NCBI GenBank assembly: GCA_017622925.1
Contig: JAGAQC010000057.1
Span: 1 to 64,000, forward strand
Origin: Ruminococcus sp.
GTDB lineage: Bacteria > Bacillota > Clostridia > Oscillospirales > Ruminococcaceae
Length of the DNA: 64,000 nt
Reading direction: 5' to 3'
Numbering within the stretch: the stretch's first letter is position 1; every line of letters starts with the position of its first letter. The translations under genes were made by a program, and so were the position numbers. The notes beneath the pieces are model-generated. The model was not told the origin of the DNA and did no database searches. It was given only the letters and a program-made list of their open reading frames with translations. Below, in pieces: positions 7,838-16,470 of this stretch.

Positions 7838-10258
7838 ATGAAAAATAATGATGAAAGAGCAAGAGAAATACTTAATAATACAGAGATCCCCGAGGAGATA
7901 TCTCCCCAAAACATGAAGAAAATGCTTGACGAGAAAGCGCCTGCGAAAAAGCGCGGCGGTATAAGCGTTGTGGGACGTATCACGGCAGCGGCAGCCGCCT
8001 GTGCGGTCATAGTCGGCGGAACTGTCGGAGCTATGGGATTGGCGGAGCGTTCCAAGCATAATACGAAAAATCAGCGGCAGGAAATGATCGAGGTCGAAAG
8101 CAGTTCCGAAGTGTCGGGGACTGTCGAGCAGGCTAAAGCTGCTCCGTACATGAGCGGAGCGGAAAGCTATGAGCAGGTTTACGAACTGCTTGCAAAGGCG
8201 AATGAGCAAGCTCTTAATGCACGGGGCGAGGAGTTCGGCGGAGTATTTGCCGATGGCGCACTCGTAAATGGAGCTATTGAAATGGAAAGTCCGGAAGCAG
8301 CTATGGACACTGCCGAATTTGATAAAACGGCTGTGCAGAGCGCAGACAATAGCGCATTATACGGAGGAATGGGCGGCGGAGCTTCCGAAGAACCCAATGA
8401 CTTTGTTGCCGTGCCTGTTGAAGATCCCACCGAAACAGAATATACAATTAATACATGTAAACCGATACCCACGGAAGCACCTACCGAAGCTGAAGATCCG
8501 ACAGAAGCAGAAGAGCCTACCGAACCTGTTGAAACAGAAGAACCAACTGAAGAACCGACAGAAGAACCGACAGAAGATACGGAGACTGAGGACGACTATT
8601 CCAAAACTCACAATCAGGAGGACGAGGTACTCGAAGCCGACATCGCAAAGACGGACGGAGAACGCATTTACTATGTATGCAGTAAGTACAGTGAATCGGA
8701 CGAATGTTTGAAGTCGATGATGAACGTTGCCGCCGTGGATAACGGCAGCTTTACGGAGACTTATCAGCTTGACCTTACGCCTGACGCAGTTCCCGAGGGC
8801 GACGGCTGGATGACAAATATTACTGTAAACGATATGTATCTTTACAACGATCTTATAACGGTTATCGGTACGGCAAATTCTTATCGAAACGGCTGGACCG
8901 TATACGGCGACAACTATAAGGGCGAAGATTTTTACGAAATGGACGATATGTGTTTTGTCAGCTTCTATACAAAGGAAAGCGACCCTCAGCTTGTCGGTAC
9001 TTACTATCAGGACGGCAGATACAACGATGTCCGCATAGCTCCCGACGGTTATATGTATCTTATGACGAATTATGATACTATGCTTTTCAATGAAATAGGC
9101 GGCGCGGAGTGTGTTGACGAGTATATCCCGAAGTGCGGCGTAAGCGAGAGGGAATGTATTCCTCCGTCCGATATACTTCTGCCGGGCAATACCCTTGACA
9201 ATTCGTCGATTTTGAGTTATACTGTAATTGGAAGCATTGATCTGACAGCTTCGGGCGAATTTTCTCCCTGCGAAACAAAGGCTTTGGCAGGCTACAGCGG
9301 AAGTCTCTACAGCTCGGCGAATAATCTCTATACGACCGTTGGCTGGGAAGATACCGATATTACCCGAATCGCCGTAGGGGGCGGACAGATAGTCCCCGAA
9401 GCAAGCGGAACGATAGAGGGCTATGTGAAAGACCAGTTCTCCATGAGCGAATACGACGGCTACTTCCGAGTTGCTTCGACTGTTGACAAGTGGACGAATA
9501 ACGGCAACTTTGTAACGTCAATGCTTGATATTGACGTTGAATCCGAGCATATTTCGGACAACAGGGTGTACGTCCTCGATATGGATATGAATATCGTGGG
9601 AAGCGTAGGCGGCTTCGGTGAAAACGAAACTGTAAAATCCGTCAGCTTCAACGGAAATATGGGATATGTCGTTACCTACGAGCAGACCGATCCGCTTTTT
9701 GCGATAGACCTTTCAGACCCTACATCGCCTTTTATTACCGATGAATTTAAGATACTCGGCTACAGCACATATATGCAGCAATGGGACGACGGACTTCTTC
9801 TCGGATTCGGCGCGGACGCTGACGAAAACGGCGTTGAAACGGGCGTGAAGCTTGTTATGTTCGATAATTCAGACCCTTACGACCTTAAAGAAGTCGGATT
9901 GTATTCCGTAAACGGCGATGCAGAAGCCAACGAATATGTTTATTCCGATGCGCAATGGGAAAGAAAGGCTCTGCTTATAGCTCCCGAAAAAAATCTCATC
10001 GGTATGCCCGTAGTTATAAGCAAGTGGGACAACGAGGAGTACAGGGAGGAGAGCAAGTACATGTTCTTTGCCTATGAAAACGGGGAGTTTATTTTAAGAG
10101 GAGAACTCTCCTCTGAAACAGATTTTGACAAATACGGAGAAGATGTTCTCAACCGTGCCGTATATATCGGCGGATACGTCTATGCGCTTTCGGGCGGACG
10201 GTTTATATCGGCTGATATTGAGACAATGTCGCAGACTGATGAAGTTTTATTTAATTAA
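7838..10258 (+). CDS. membrane-tethered beta-propeller protein, candidate anti-sigma factor
   Basis: 806 residues in an order that suggests signalling across the membrane: a short charged cytoplasmic part (1-44), one transmembrane helix (about 45-68, rich in Ala/Val/Gly), a Pro-Thr-Glu linker with repeated PTE units (about 190-250), and a large external C-terminal domain. The latter resembles the secreted beta-propeller family (Beta_propel, distant WD40 relatives), with blades such as YVVTYEQTDPLFAIDLSDP. It is cotranscribed with the ECF sigma gene. The cytoplasmic part is short for a classical anti-sigma domain (inference). The linker repeats are also visible at DNA level. The ligand is unknown. 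Confidence 0.8.
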   Translation: MKNNDERAREILNNTEIPEEISPQNMKKMLDEKAPAKKRGGISVVGRITAAAAACAVIVGGTVGAMGLAERSKHNTKNQRQEMIEVESSSEVSGTVEQAKAAPYMSGAESYEQVYELLAKANEQALNARGEEFGGVFADGALVNGAIEMESPEAAMDTAEFDKTAVQSADNSALYGGMGGGASEEPNDFVAVPVEDPTETEYTINTCKPIPTEAPTEAEDPTEAEEPTEPVETEEPTEEPTEEPTEDTETEDDYSKTHNQEDEVLEADIAKTDGERIYYVCSKYSESDECLKSMMNVAAVDNGSFTETYQLDLTPDAVPEGDGWMTNITVNDMYLYNDLITVIGTANSYRNGWTVYGDNYKGEDFYEMDDMCFVSFYTKESDPQLVGTYYQDGRYNDVRIAPDGYMYLMTNYDTMLFNEIGGAECVDEYIPKCGVSERECIPPSDILLPGNTLDNSSILSYTVIGSIDLTASGEFSPCETKALAGYSGSLYSSANNLYTTVGWEDTDITRIAVGGGQIVPEASGTIEGYVKDQFSMSEYDGYFRVASTVDKWTNNGNFVTSMLDIDVESEHISDNRVYVLDMDMNIVGSVGGFGENETVKSVSFNGNMGYVVTYEQTDPLFAIDLSDPTSPFITDEFKILGYSTYMQQWDDGLLLGFGADADENGVETGVKLVMFDNSDPYDLKEVGLYSVNGDAEANEYVYSDAQWERKALLIAPEKNLIGMPVVISKWDNEEYREESKYMFFAYENGEFILRGELSSETDFDKYGEDVLNRAVYIGGYVYALSGGRFISADIETMSQTDEVLFN

Positions 10259-10340
10259 ATATTCACTGTCCGTAAACTAAGAGATAATATTTTTGCATAT
10301 AACTGTTAAGCTGTGGACAGTGAAGATCGGAGTTGATATT

Positions 10341-11378
10341 ATGAAAAAAATAATATGTATGCTTTCGGCTTTGACGCTGTTCACAGCAGCTTTTTCGGGC
10401 TGCGGAAACGATAAACCCGAGAAGAAAGCGCCGACTTTGGACGACGGCGAGGGCGGATTTGTTATAGCCGAGACCGAGCCTGTTACGACTTTGCCGAAGA
10501 TAAAGCAAAATCAAACCGATACCGAGAAGGAAACAGAAGCGAGCAGTTCTGACGCGACTTCCGATAAGGATAAGACTACGACTGTCAACGGCGATACTTC
10601 CGAAGTATCTGACGTTGACGAGGTTTCCGACGAGAATAGCGGTTCTTCAAATGACGTTTCGGAAGTCGGCACAGTATCGAACAGCAAACCCGAGCCGTCC
10701 TCTGCGGTGCAGACAAGCACAGTTCCCGAGGAGGTATACTACCTTGAGGGGATAGTATACAAAGTGACTTCTAAAGACAAAAAAGGCGGCAGCGTACTTG
10801 TAAAAGATCCCGATTTAGGCTGGGTCGATGCAGGCTTCGACAATGCGGCGGATTTGAAAAACGTAAAAGTCGGCGACAGAGTTCTTGTGACGCACAACGG
10901 CGAAATAGGGTCGGCTGAACCTGCCGTCACGAAGAAAACCTACGGCATAGAGGTGACGGAAAAAGCTCCCGAGGAATGTACTCTACAGCGGTTTGAATGT
11001 AAAAATCTCGATTACGATCTGAGCTTTTCTCTGCTTGTCCCGAAAAGCTGGAGCAGTAAAAATATCGACTATCCGACTGAGGGCGACTTTACGGACTGGG
11101 GCGTGCGTTTTACGCCGAACGGCGAGACGAAAGGGCTTGACATAAGCTGGCACAGCTCCTTTGCGATACTTGAACCCTACGATATTACGCCCTCCACAGT
11201 GAACGGCAAAGAAGTTGACATATACAGCAAAAACGGCAGTTGGCGTTTTTACGTTTACGATAACGACTATTTAGCTGCGAATACGTTCTATAATACGAGC
11301 GGCTATGACGAATATACGGACGATATAGAGTTTATGCTTAAAACTCTTGAATTTGAGCGGCTGTCCTTTATCGGCTGA
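10341..11378 (+). CDS. secreted lipoprotein, third gene of ECF sigma locus
   Basis: 345 residues from the ATG at 10341. This start is chosen because it gives a clean lipoprotein signal, MKKIICMLSALTLFTAAF, then SGC with the modified Cys at about 21. A Ser/Thr/Glu/Asp-rich linker (about 30-130) is followed by a small OB-like segment (about 135-210: VYKVTSKDKKGGSVLVKDPD ... VGDRVLVTHNGEI) and a C-terminal domain of unknown type. It lies 82 bases after the beta-propeller gene on the same strand with no clear terminator between, so it may belong to the same regulon. Function not recognised. Confidence 0.75.
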   Translation: MKKIICMLSALTLFTAAFSGCGNDKPEKKAPTLDDGEGGFVIAETEPVTTLPKIKQNQTDTEKETEASSSDATSDKDKTTTVNGDTSEVSDVDEVSDENSGSSNDVSEVGTVSNSKPEPSSAVQTSTVPEEVYYLEGIVYKVTSKDKKGGSVLVKDPDLGWVDAGFDNAADLKNVKVGDRVLVTHNGEIGSAEPAVTKKTYGIEVTEKAPEECTLQRFECKNLDYDLSFSLLVPKSWSSKNIDYPTEGDFTDWGVRFTPNGETKGLDISWHSSFAILEPYDITPSTVNGKEVDIYSKNGSWRFYVYDNDYLAANTFYNTSGYDEYTDDIEFMLKTLEFERLSFIG

Positions 11379-11400
11379 TCCAATGTTTATAAAGAATAAC

Positions 11401-11437
11401 AAAAGCCTTTTGGAGATTATTTTTCCGAAAGGCTTTT
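11401..11437 (+). terminator. intrinsic terminator after the lipoprotein gene
   Basis: AAAAGCCTTT pairs with AAAGGCTTTT, followed by a T-run, 22 bases past the stop codon. It is symmetrical enough to work in both directions. Confidence 0.85.
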
Positions 11438-11466
11438 TGCATTGAATAGGTCTATTATGAAAAAAG

Positions 11467-11491
11467 AAGTCCGAAAAAATTTCGGACTTCA
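11467..11491 (-). terminator. short hairpin with T-run on minus strand
   Basis: GAAGTCCGAAA/TTTCGGACTTC is a perfect 11-base stem. The T-run follows only on the minus strand, so it would act on leftward transcription towards the previous terminator. No leftward gene was found here. Confidence 0.5.
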
Positions 11492-11546
11492 AATAAAACA
11501 GAAAAAACAAAAATGTGTAGAACAAAAGAAAGGAGACAACAAAACG

Positions 11547-11618
11547 AGTGATAAATAATTCAATAAGTATTTACCACTATGAATGTAGTGATAAACAGTT
11601 CAACAGTATTTATCACTA
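11547..11618. promoter_or_regulatory. two 32-base palindromes, possible operators upstream of nifJ
   Basis: The second copy (11586-11618) has perfect arms TAGTGATAAA/TTTATCACTA separated by 13 bases. The first (11547-11578) has the same arms with one change. The central parts are also alike (TTCAAYA). They lie about 170-240 bases before the nifJ promoter and could bind a dimeric regulator or form hairpins. Nothing else is seen in 11619-11785, which is very AT-rich. Confidence 0.5.
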
Positions 11619-11788
11619 CAACTATTATACCGTATTTTGGGCTTGCAGTCAAGAAATTTTCAAAAAAAATTCTTTAATTTGTGATTTCCTACAACTATGA
11701 GAGGCATTTTTTTAGCATATTATACAAATAAATTGTCAATAAAGTTTTATTGTACTAACATAAAACTGTGCTATATGCCAAAAAATTG

Positions 11789-11817
11789 TTTACAAAGGGG
11801 TCAATTTGTGGTATAAT
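11789..11817 (+). promoter_or_regulatory. sigma-A-type promoter of nifJ
   Basis: TTTACA (11789-11794), a 17-base spacer, TATAAT (11812-11817), leaving a leader of about 90 bases before the nifJ ATG at 11915, which has GGAGG in front. Confidence 0.75.
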
Positions 11818-11914
11818 ATTAGGTGAAGTTATGTGCCTGTTTGAATTTGGCAAATAAATTTGTTATGTTTTTAACAGGCAGAACTGAAAAATTTTTTAAT
11901 GGAGGTCATTACCA

Positions 11915-14900
11915 ATGGCAATCAAAAGAAAAATGAAAACCATGGACGGTAATAACGCTGCTGCATGGGTGTCATATCCCTTTACAGACGTAGCCGCTAT
12001 TTACCCCATCACTCCCTCGTCAGTTATGGCTGAGGTTACCGACAGCTGGTCCGCTAAGGATAAGAAGAATCTCTTCGGACAGCCCGTAACTGTTGCGGAA
12101 ATGCAGTCCGAGGCAGGCGCTGCCGGTACAGTTCACGGCTCGCTTTCAGCAGGTGCTCTCACCACTACATACACAGCTTCTCAGGGACTTCTCCTGATGA
12201 TACCCAATATGTACAAGATCGCAGGCGAACTTCTCCCCAACGTTATCCACGTTTCAGCTCGCTGCGTTTCTTCGCACGCTCTTAACATTTTCGGTGATCA
12301 TTCCGATATTTATGCCTGCCGTCAGACCGGTTACGCTATGCTTTGCTCCGGTTCTGCTCAGGAGGTAATGGATCTCGGTGCTGTTGCTCACCTTTCAACT
12401 ATAAAGGGCAGAGTTCCTTTCCTTCACTTCTTCGACGGATTCCGTACATCTCACGAGATACAGAAGATCGAGACATGGGACGATGAAACTCTCCTCGGAC
12501 TTCTCGACAAGGACGCTGCTCAGAGATTCCGCGACAAGGCTCTCCACCCTGAAACGCCTGTTCTCCGCGGTTCTGCTCAGAACCCCGACATCTTCTTCCA
12601 GGCTCGCGAGGCTTGCAACAAGTACTATGACGCTCTCCCTGCTATCGTAGAGGATTACATGAACAAGGTAAACGAGCTTATCGGTACTGACTACAAGCTC
12701 TTCAACTACTACGGAGCTGCCGATGCTGAGCATATCATCATCGCTATGGGCTCTGTAAACGAGACTATCGAGGAGACTATCGACTACCTCAACGCTCAGG
12801 GCGGCAAGTACGGTCTTGTTAAGGTTCGTCTTTACAGACCTTTCGTTGCTGAAAAGCTCGTTGAAGTTATTCCCGACAGCGTAAAGAGAATCTCTGTTCT
12901 CGACAGAACAAAAGAACCCGGTTCACTGGGCGAGCCTCTCTACCTCGACGTAGTAGCTGCTCTCAAGGGAACTAAGTTCAACGATATTCCCGTATTTACA
13001 GGACGCTACGGTCTCGGCTCAAAGGATACGGTTCCTGCTCAGATCGTTGCCGTATTCAAGAATACGGACAAGCCCCGTTTCACTATCGGTATCGAGGACG
13101 ACGTTACAAACCTCTCGCTTCCTCTTGAAGAGAATCCCGATTCCGCTCCCGCAGGCACAACAGCTTGTAAGTTCTGGGGTCTCGGTTCTGACGGTACTGT
13201 CGGCGCAAACAAGAACTCTATCAAGATCATCGGCGACCACACGGATCTCTATGCGCAGGCTTACTTCGCATACGATTCAAAGAAATCCGGCGGCGTAACG
13301 ATCTCTCACCTCCGCTTCGGCAAGACTCCTATCAAGTCCACATACCTTATTAATAAGGCTGACTTCGTAGCATGTCACAATCAGAGCTATATCGACAAGT
13401 ACGATATGGTTTCCGACATCAAGCCCGGCGGTACTTTCCTCCTCAATACTATCTGGGATATGGAAGGTCTTGAAGCTAACCTCCCCGGACAGGTAAAGAG
13501 ATATATCGCGCAGAACAATATCAATTTCTATACTATCAACGGCGTTAAGCTCGGTGAAGAAACAGGCATGGGAACTCGTATCAATACTATCCTCCAGTCT
13601 GCATTCTTCAAGCTTGCAAACATCATTCCTTTCGAGGACGCTCTCGGCTACATGAAGGCGGCTGCTGAAGCTTCCTACAGCAAGAAGGGTCAGGACGTTG
13701 TTGAGAAGAACTGGAAGGCTATCGACGCAGGTCATCAGAACATCGTTAAGATCGACGTTCCCGAGGCTTGGAAGAACGCTCCCGATACTCAGATGGGTAT
13801 GGCTGCTGTTTCCTGCGAGAACAAGGAGCTTCAGGATTACGTAAACAACATTCAGATCCCCTGCAACGCTCAGAAGGGCGATAAGCTCCCCGTTTCGGCA
13901 TTCGTAGATATGGCTGACGGCACATTCCCGCAGGGTTCTGCCGCTTTCGAGAAGCGCGGTATTGCCGTTAAGGTACCTGCATGGCTGCCTGAGAATTGTA
14001 TCCAGTGTAACCAGTGTGCATACGTTTGTCCTCACGCTGTAATTCGTCCCGTAGCTATGACTCCGGCTGAGGTAGAGGCTGCTCCGTCTGCTGTTAAGTC
14101 TCTTGATTTCAAGCCTGCTATCGGCGATCTCAAGTTCGTAATGACTGTTTCAACTCTTGACTGTACAGGCTGCGGCGTCTGCGCTAACGTTTGTCCTGCC
14201 AAGGAGAAAGCTCTCGTTATGGAGCCTATCGCTTCTCAGATGGATCAGCAGGAAGTATTCAACTACGGCGTAACTATTGATGAAAAGCCCGAGGTTGCAG
14301 CTAAGTTCAAGGCTGACACAGTCAAGGGTTCGCAGTTCAGGCAGCCCCTCCTCGAATTCTCGGGCGCATGCGCAGGCTGCGGTGAAACTCCTTACGCTAA
14401 GCTCGTAACACAGCTCTTTGGCGACAGAATGATGATCGCAAACGCTACAGGCTGTTCTTCTATTTGGGGCGGTTCTGCGCCTTCAACTCCTTATACCGTA
14501 AACAAGCAGGGCAGAGGTCCGGCATGGAGCAACTCGCTCTTTGAGGATAATGCCGAGTTCGGTTACGGTATGTACCTTGCTCAGGAAACTCTTAGAAAGA
14601 GAGTTACAGACAAGGTAAAGGCTCTTGAAGCTAAGGCTGAGAAGCCCGAGGTAAAGGAAGCTATCGCTGAGTATTTCGCAACATACAACGACGGCGCGGC
14701 AAATGCTGTTGCTACGGATAAGCTTGTTGCTGCTCTTGAAGCTTGCGGCTGCGACGACGCTAAGGCTATCCTTGCCGAGAAGCTGTACCTCTCTAAGAAG
14801 TCTCAGTGGATCTTCGGCGGCGACGGCTGGGCATACGACATCGGCTTCGGCGGTCTCGACCACGTAATAGCATCAGGCAAGAACGTTAATATCCTCGTAT

Positions 14901-15460
14901 TCGATACAGAGGTTTACTCAAATACAGGCGGACAGGCTTCCAAGTCCACACCTACAGGAGCTATCGCTCAGTTCGCTGCTGCCGGTAAGGTAATGAAGAA
15001 GAAGGATCTTGCAGGTATCGCAATGAGCTACGGTTACGTTTACGTTGCACACGTTGCAATGGGCGCAAACATGAACCAGTGTATCAAGGCATTTGCCGAG
15101 GCTGAGGCTTATGACGGACCTTCTATCGTAATTGCATACGCTCCTTGTATCAATCACGGTATCAAGACAGGTATGGCTACGGCTCAGGCTGAGGAGAAGA
15201 AGGCTGTAGAGGCTGGTTACTGGCATCTTTACAGATACAATCCTACTCTTAAAGAGCAGGGTAAGAATCCTTTCACTCTCGATTCCAAGGCTCCCAACAC
15301 AGACGAGTACAAGAACTTCCTCATGGGCGAGGTTCGTTACAATTCGCTTGCTCGCTCCAACCCCGAGCGTGCTGAGAAGCTCTTTGATCAGGCTGTTGCT
15401 AACGCTAAGGATAGATACGACTATCTTACACGTCTTACTACACTTTACGGACAGGACTAA
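11915..15460 (+). CDS. nifJ: pyruvate:ferredoxin (flavodoxin) oxidoreductase
   Basis: A homodimer-type enzyme that converts pyruvate and CoA to acetyl-CoA, CO2 and reduced ferredoxin, the central fermentative step of strict anaerobes. The 1181 residues match the single-chain family. Domains in order: pyrimidine-binding TPP domain (AAWVSYPFTDVAAIYPITPS), CoA and gamma-like domains, two ferredoxin-type 4Fe-4S clusters (CIQCNQCAYVCPHA and CTGCGVCANVCPAK at about 690-760), then the TPP-diphosphate domain with CAGCGETPYAK and GDGWAYDIGFGGLDHVIASG and the NTGGQASKSTPTG segment. The codon choice is visibly strongly biased, as expected for a highly expressed gene. It is monocistronic, with its own promoter and terminator. 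Confidence 0.98.
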   Translation: MAIKRKMKTMDGNNAAAWVSYPFTDVAAIYPITPSSVMAEVTDSWSAKDKKNLFGQPVTVAEMQSEAGAAGTVHGSLSAGALTTTYTASQGLLLMIPNMYKIAGELLPNVIHVSARCVSSHALNIFGDHSDIYACRQTGYAMLCSGSAQEVMDLGAVAHLSTIKGRVPFLHFFDGFRTSHEIQKIETWDDETLLGLLDKDAAQRFRDKALHPETPVLRGSAQNPDIFFQAREACNKYYDALPAIVEDYMNKVNELIGTDYKLFNYYGAADAEHIIIAMGSVNETIEETIDYLNAQGGKYGLVKVRLYRPFVAEKLVEVIPDSVKRISVLDRTKEPGSLGEPLYLDVVAALKGTKFNDIPVFTGRYGLGSKDTVPAQIVAVFKNTDKPRFTIGIEDDVTNLSLPLEENPDSAPAGTTACKFWGLGSDGTVGANKNSIKIIGDHTDLYAQAYFAYDSKKSGGVTISHLRFGKTPIKSTYLINKADFVACHNQSYIDKYDMVSDIKPGGTFLLNTIWDMEGLEANLPGQVKRYIAQNNINFYTINGVKLGEETGMGTRINTILQSAFFKLANIIPFEDALGYMKAAAEASYSKKGQDVVEKNWKAIDAGHQNIVKIDVPEAWKNAPDTQMGMAAVSCENKELQDYVNNIQIPCNAQKGDKLPVSAFVDMADGTFPQGSAAFEKRGIAVKVPAWLPENCIQCNQCAYVCPHAVIRPVAMTPAEVEAAPSAVKSLDFKPAIGDLKFVMTVSTLDCTGCGVCANVCPAKEKALVMEPIASQMDQQEVFNYGVTIDEKPEVAAKFKADTVKGSQFRQPLLEFSGACAGCGETPYAKLVTQLFGDRMMIANATGCSSIWGGSAPSTPYTVNKQGRGPAWSNSLFEDNAEFGYGMYLAQETLRKRVTDKVKALEAKAEKPEVKEAIAEYFATYNDGAANAVATDKLVAALEACGCDDAKAILAEKLYLSKKSQWIFGGDGWAYDIGFGGLDHVIASGKNVNILVFDTEVYSNTGGQASKSTPTGAIAQFAAAGKVMKKKDLAGIAMSYGYVYVAHVAMGANMNQCIKAFAEAEAYDGPSIVIAYAPCINHGIKTGMATAQAEEKKAVEAGYWHLYRYNPTLKEQGKNPFTLDSKAPNTDEYKNFLMGEVRYNSLARSNPERAEKLFDQAVANAKDRYDYLTRLTTLYGQD

Positions 15461-15544
15461 TTTGAAATAACATGCAGCCGCATCGTAAACGTTTCGGACA
15501 AGGAATTTTACCGCACGGTACATAAATTTCAATGAATAAATATG

Positions 15545-15582
15545 ATCCCCCTTTGGAAGTACGTTCTAAAGGGGGATTTTTC
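15545..15582 (+). terminator. nifJ terminator
   Basis: ATCCCCCTTT pairs with AAAGGGGGAT and is followed by TTTTT, about 85 bases after the nifJ stop. Confidence 0.9.
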
Positions 15583-15604
15583 GATATGTCATAAATTTGA
15601 TTAA

Positions 15605-15785
15605 AATAATATTGGGATTCCAAAGGGACGGTGTCCCTTTGGCGGAGTCCAGAGGCAGCGCCTCTGGCGGGGTGCGGGGCGAAGCCCTGCATAGCGTTTA
15701 AGCGCTCCGCAAAGGGTGAATTTCAAAACAGTCCAATAGACTGTTTTGAAAGAGGGAACGCCCTGCAAGAGAGGGCGTTCCCTTA
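15605..15785. repeat. Family B hairpin-array repeat, copy B1
   Basis: About 180 bases made of successive hairpins: AAAGGGAC/GTCCCTTT, CCAGAGG/CCTCTGG, TGCGGGGC-GAA-GCCCTGCA, AGCG/CGCT, a perfect 13-base stem (15721-15733 with 15739-15751), and AGGGAACGCCCT/AGGGCGTTCCCT. It lies between the convergent ends of nifJ and the GNAT gene. The copy at 43273-43454 is nearly identical except in one stem, which is replaced by a different perfect stem. It has no coding potential. Confidence 0.9.
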
Positions 15786-15845
15786 GAAGTGACACTGTAC
15801 ACAGTGCGCTATACAAGAGATGTTGTTTACTTATAATTAAGCAAA

Positions 15846-16292
15846 TCAAGTTAGTTTTCTTTGAAGATATATCATATCTGTCAACTGTATGCCGCATTCG
15901 TATATGGGGTGGTCGTAATTATCAGTAAAAAAATTCTTTACGATATACGAACGTACAAAGCCGCACTTCTCATAAAATGGGATAGTCAGCGGACTGTCGC
16001 CCGTTCCGACCTGTAGGACAGAGAAATCGTTTTTATATTTGTCCGCAATATATTCGATAAGAAGTCTGCCGTAGCCGAGACCCTGACATTTCGGAGCTGT
16101 CGCAATATTTTTTATTTCCAACACGCCGCTGCCCTCATCGGTAACTACGCATTCGCTTTTTACGCCGTCATTATCCAGTACAAACATTGTCCCACGGTCG
16201 AGATAGCGGTCTATCATATCCTCCTGTTCGTCTGCCAACAGCAGCAGAGAAAGATATTTCTTCTTGTTTTTCGTAATTTCTGCGATCTTCAT
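15846..16292 (-). CDS. GNAT-family N-acetyltransferase
   Basis: Acetyl-CoA-dependent acyltransferase with 148 residues from the ATG at 16292 (MKIAEITKNKKKYLSLLLLA). The longer open frame is rejected because its first 49 codons come from repeat A1 and read the same way in front of yqfC. The acetyl-CoA binding motif A is clear as IATAPKCQGLGYGRLLIEYI at about 78-100, followed by the motif B-like IPFYEKCGFVRSY. No substrate can be named. It lies downstream of metG on the same strand with the A1 hairpin in between, which may reduce read-through. Confidence 0.85.
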   Translation of the reverse strand: MKIAEITKNKKKYLSLLLLADEQEDMIDRYLDRGTMFVLDNDGVKSECVVTDEGSGVLEIKNIATAPKCQGLGYGRLLIEYIADKYKNDFSVLQVGTGDSPLTIPFYEKCGFVRSYIVKNFFTDNYDHPIYECGIQLTDMIYLQRKLT

Positions 16293-16306
16293 TGTGTGCG
16301 GTCTAT

Positions 16307-16470
16307 AGACCTGTTCAATAACCCTCAAAACGCTGCCTGACTTGTCTTTTTTGCACTGTGCTTTGTCGGCTTTCCTTGCAATACATACAGTATTCCTACG
16401 GAAATCCGACTTTGCACAGCACAAAAAATCCTGCGTCATTCAGCATTTTTCAGGTTACTGAACAGGTCTT
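16307..16470. repeat. Family A long-hairpin repeat, copy A1
   Basis: The outer arms AGACCTGTTCAATAACC (16307-16323) and GGTTACTGAACAGGTCT (16453-16469) pair with one G-U type mismatch. Inner pairs include CTGTGC/GCACAG and GTCGG/CCGAC. The apical core TTGCAATACATACAGTATTC is shared with copies A2 and A3. It sits between metG and the GNAT gene, with its outer arm touching the metG stop codon. Confidence 0.88.

Noticed and set aside
13277..14035. 252-codon open frame opposite nifJ
   Set aside because: Antisense to the strongly codon-biased nifJ gene, with no ribosome site or family resemblance.
15605..15785. Family B repeat as a CRISPR array or tRNA cluster
   Set aside because: There are no regularly spaced direct repeats with unique spacers, and no cloverleaf. 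The stems are independent hairpins.
16293..16439. N-terminal extension of the GNAT gene
   Set aside because: The first 49 codons are translated repeat A1. The same peptide appears as a false extension of yqfC from repeat A2.
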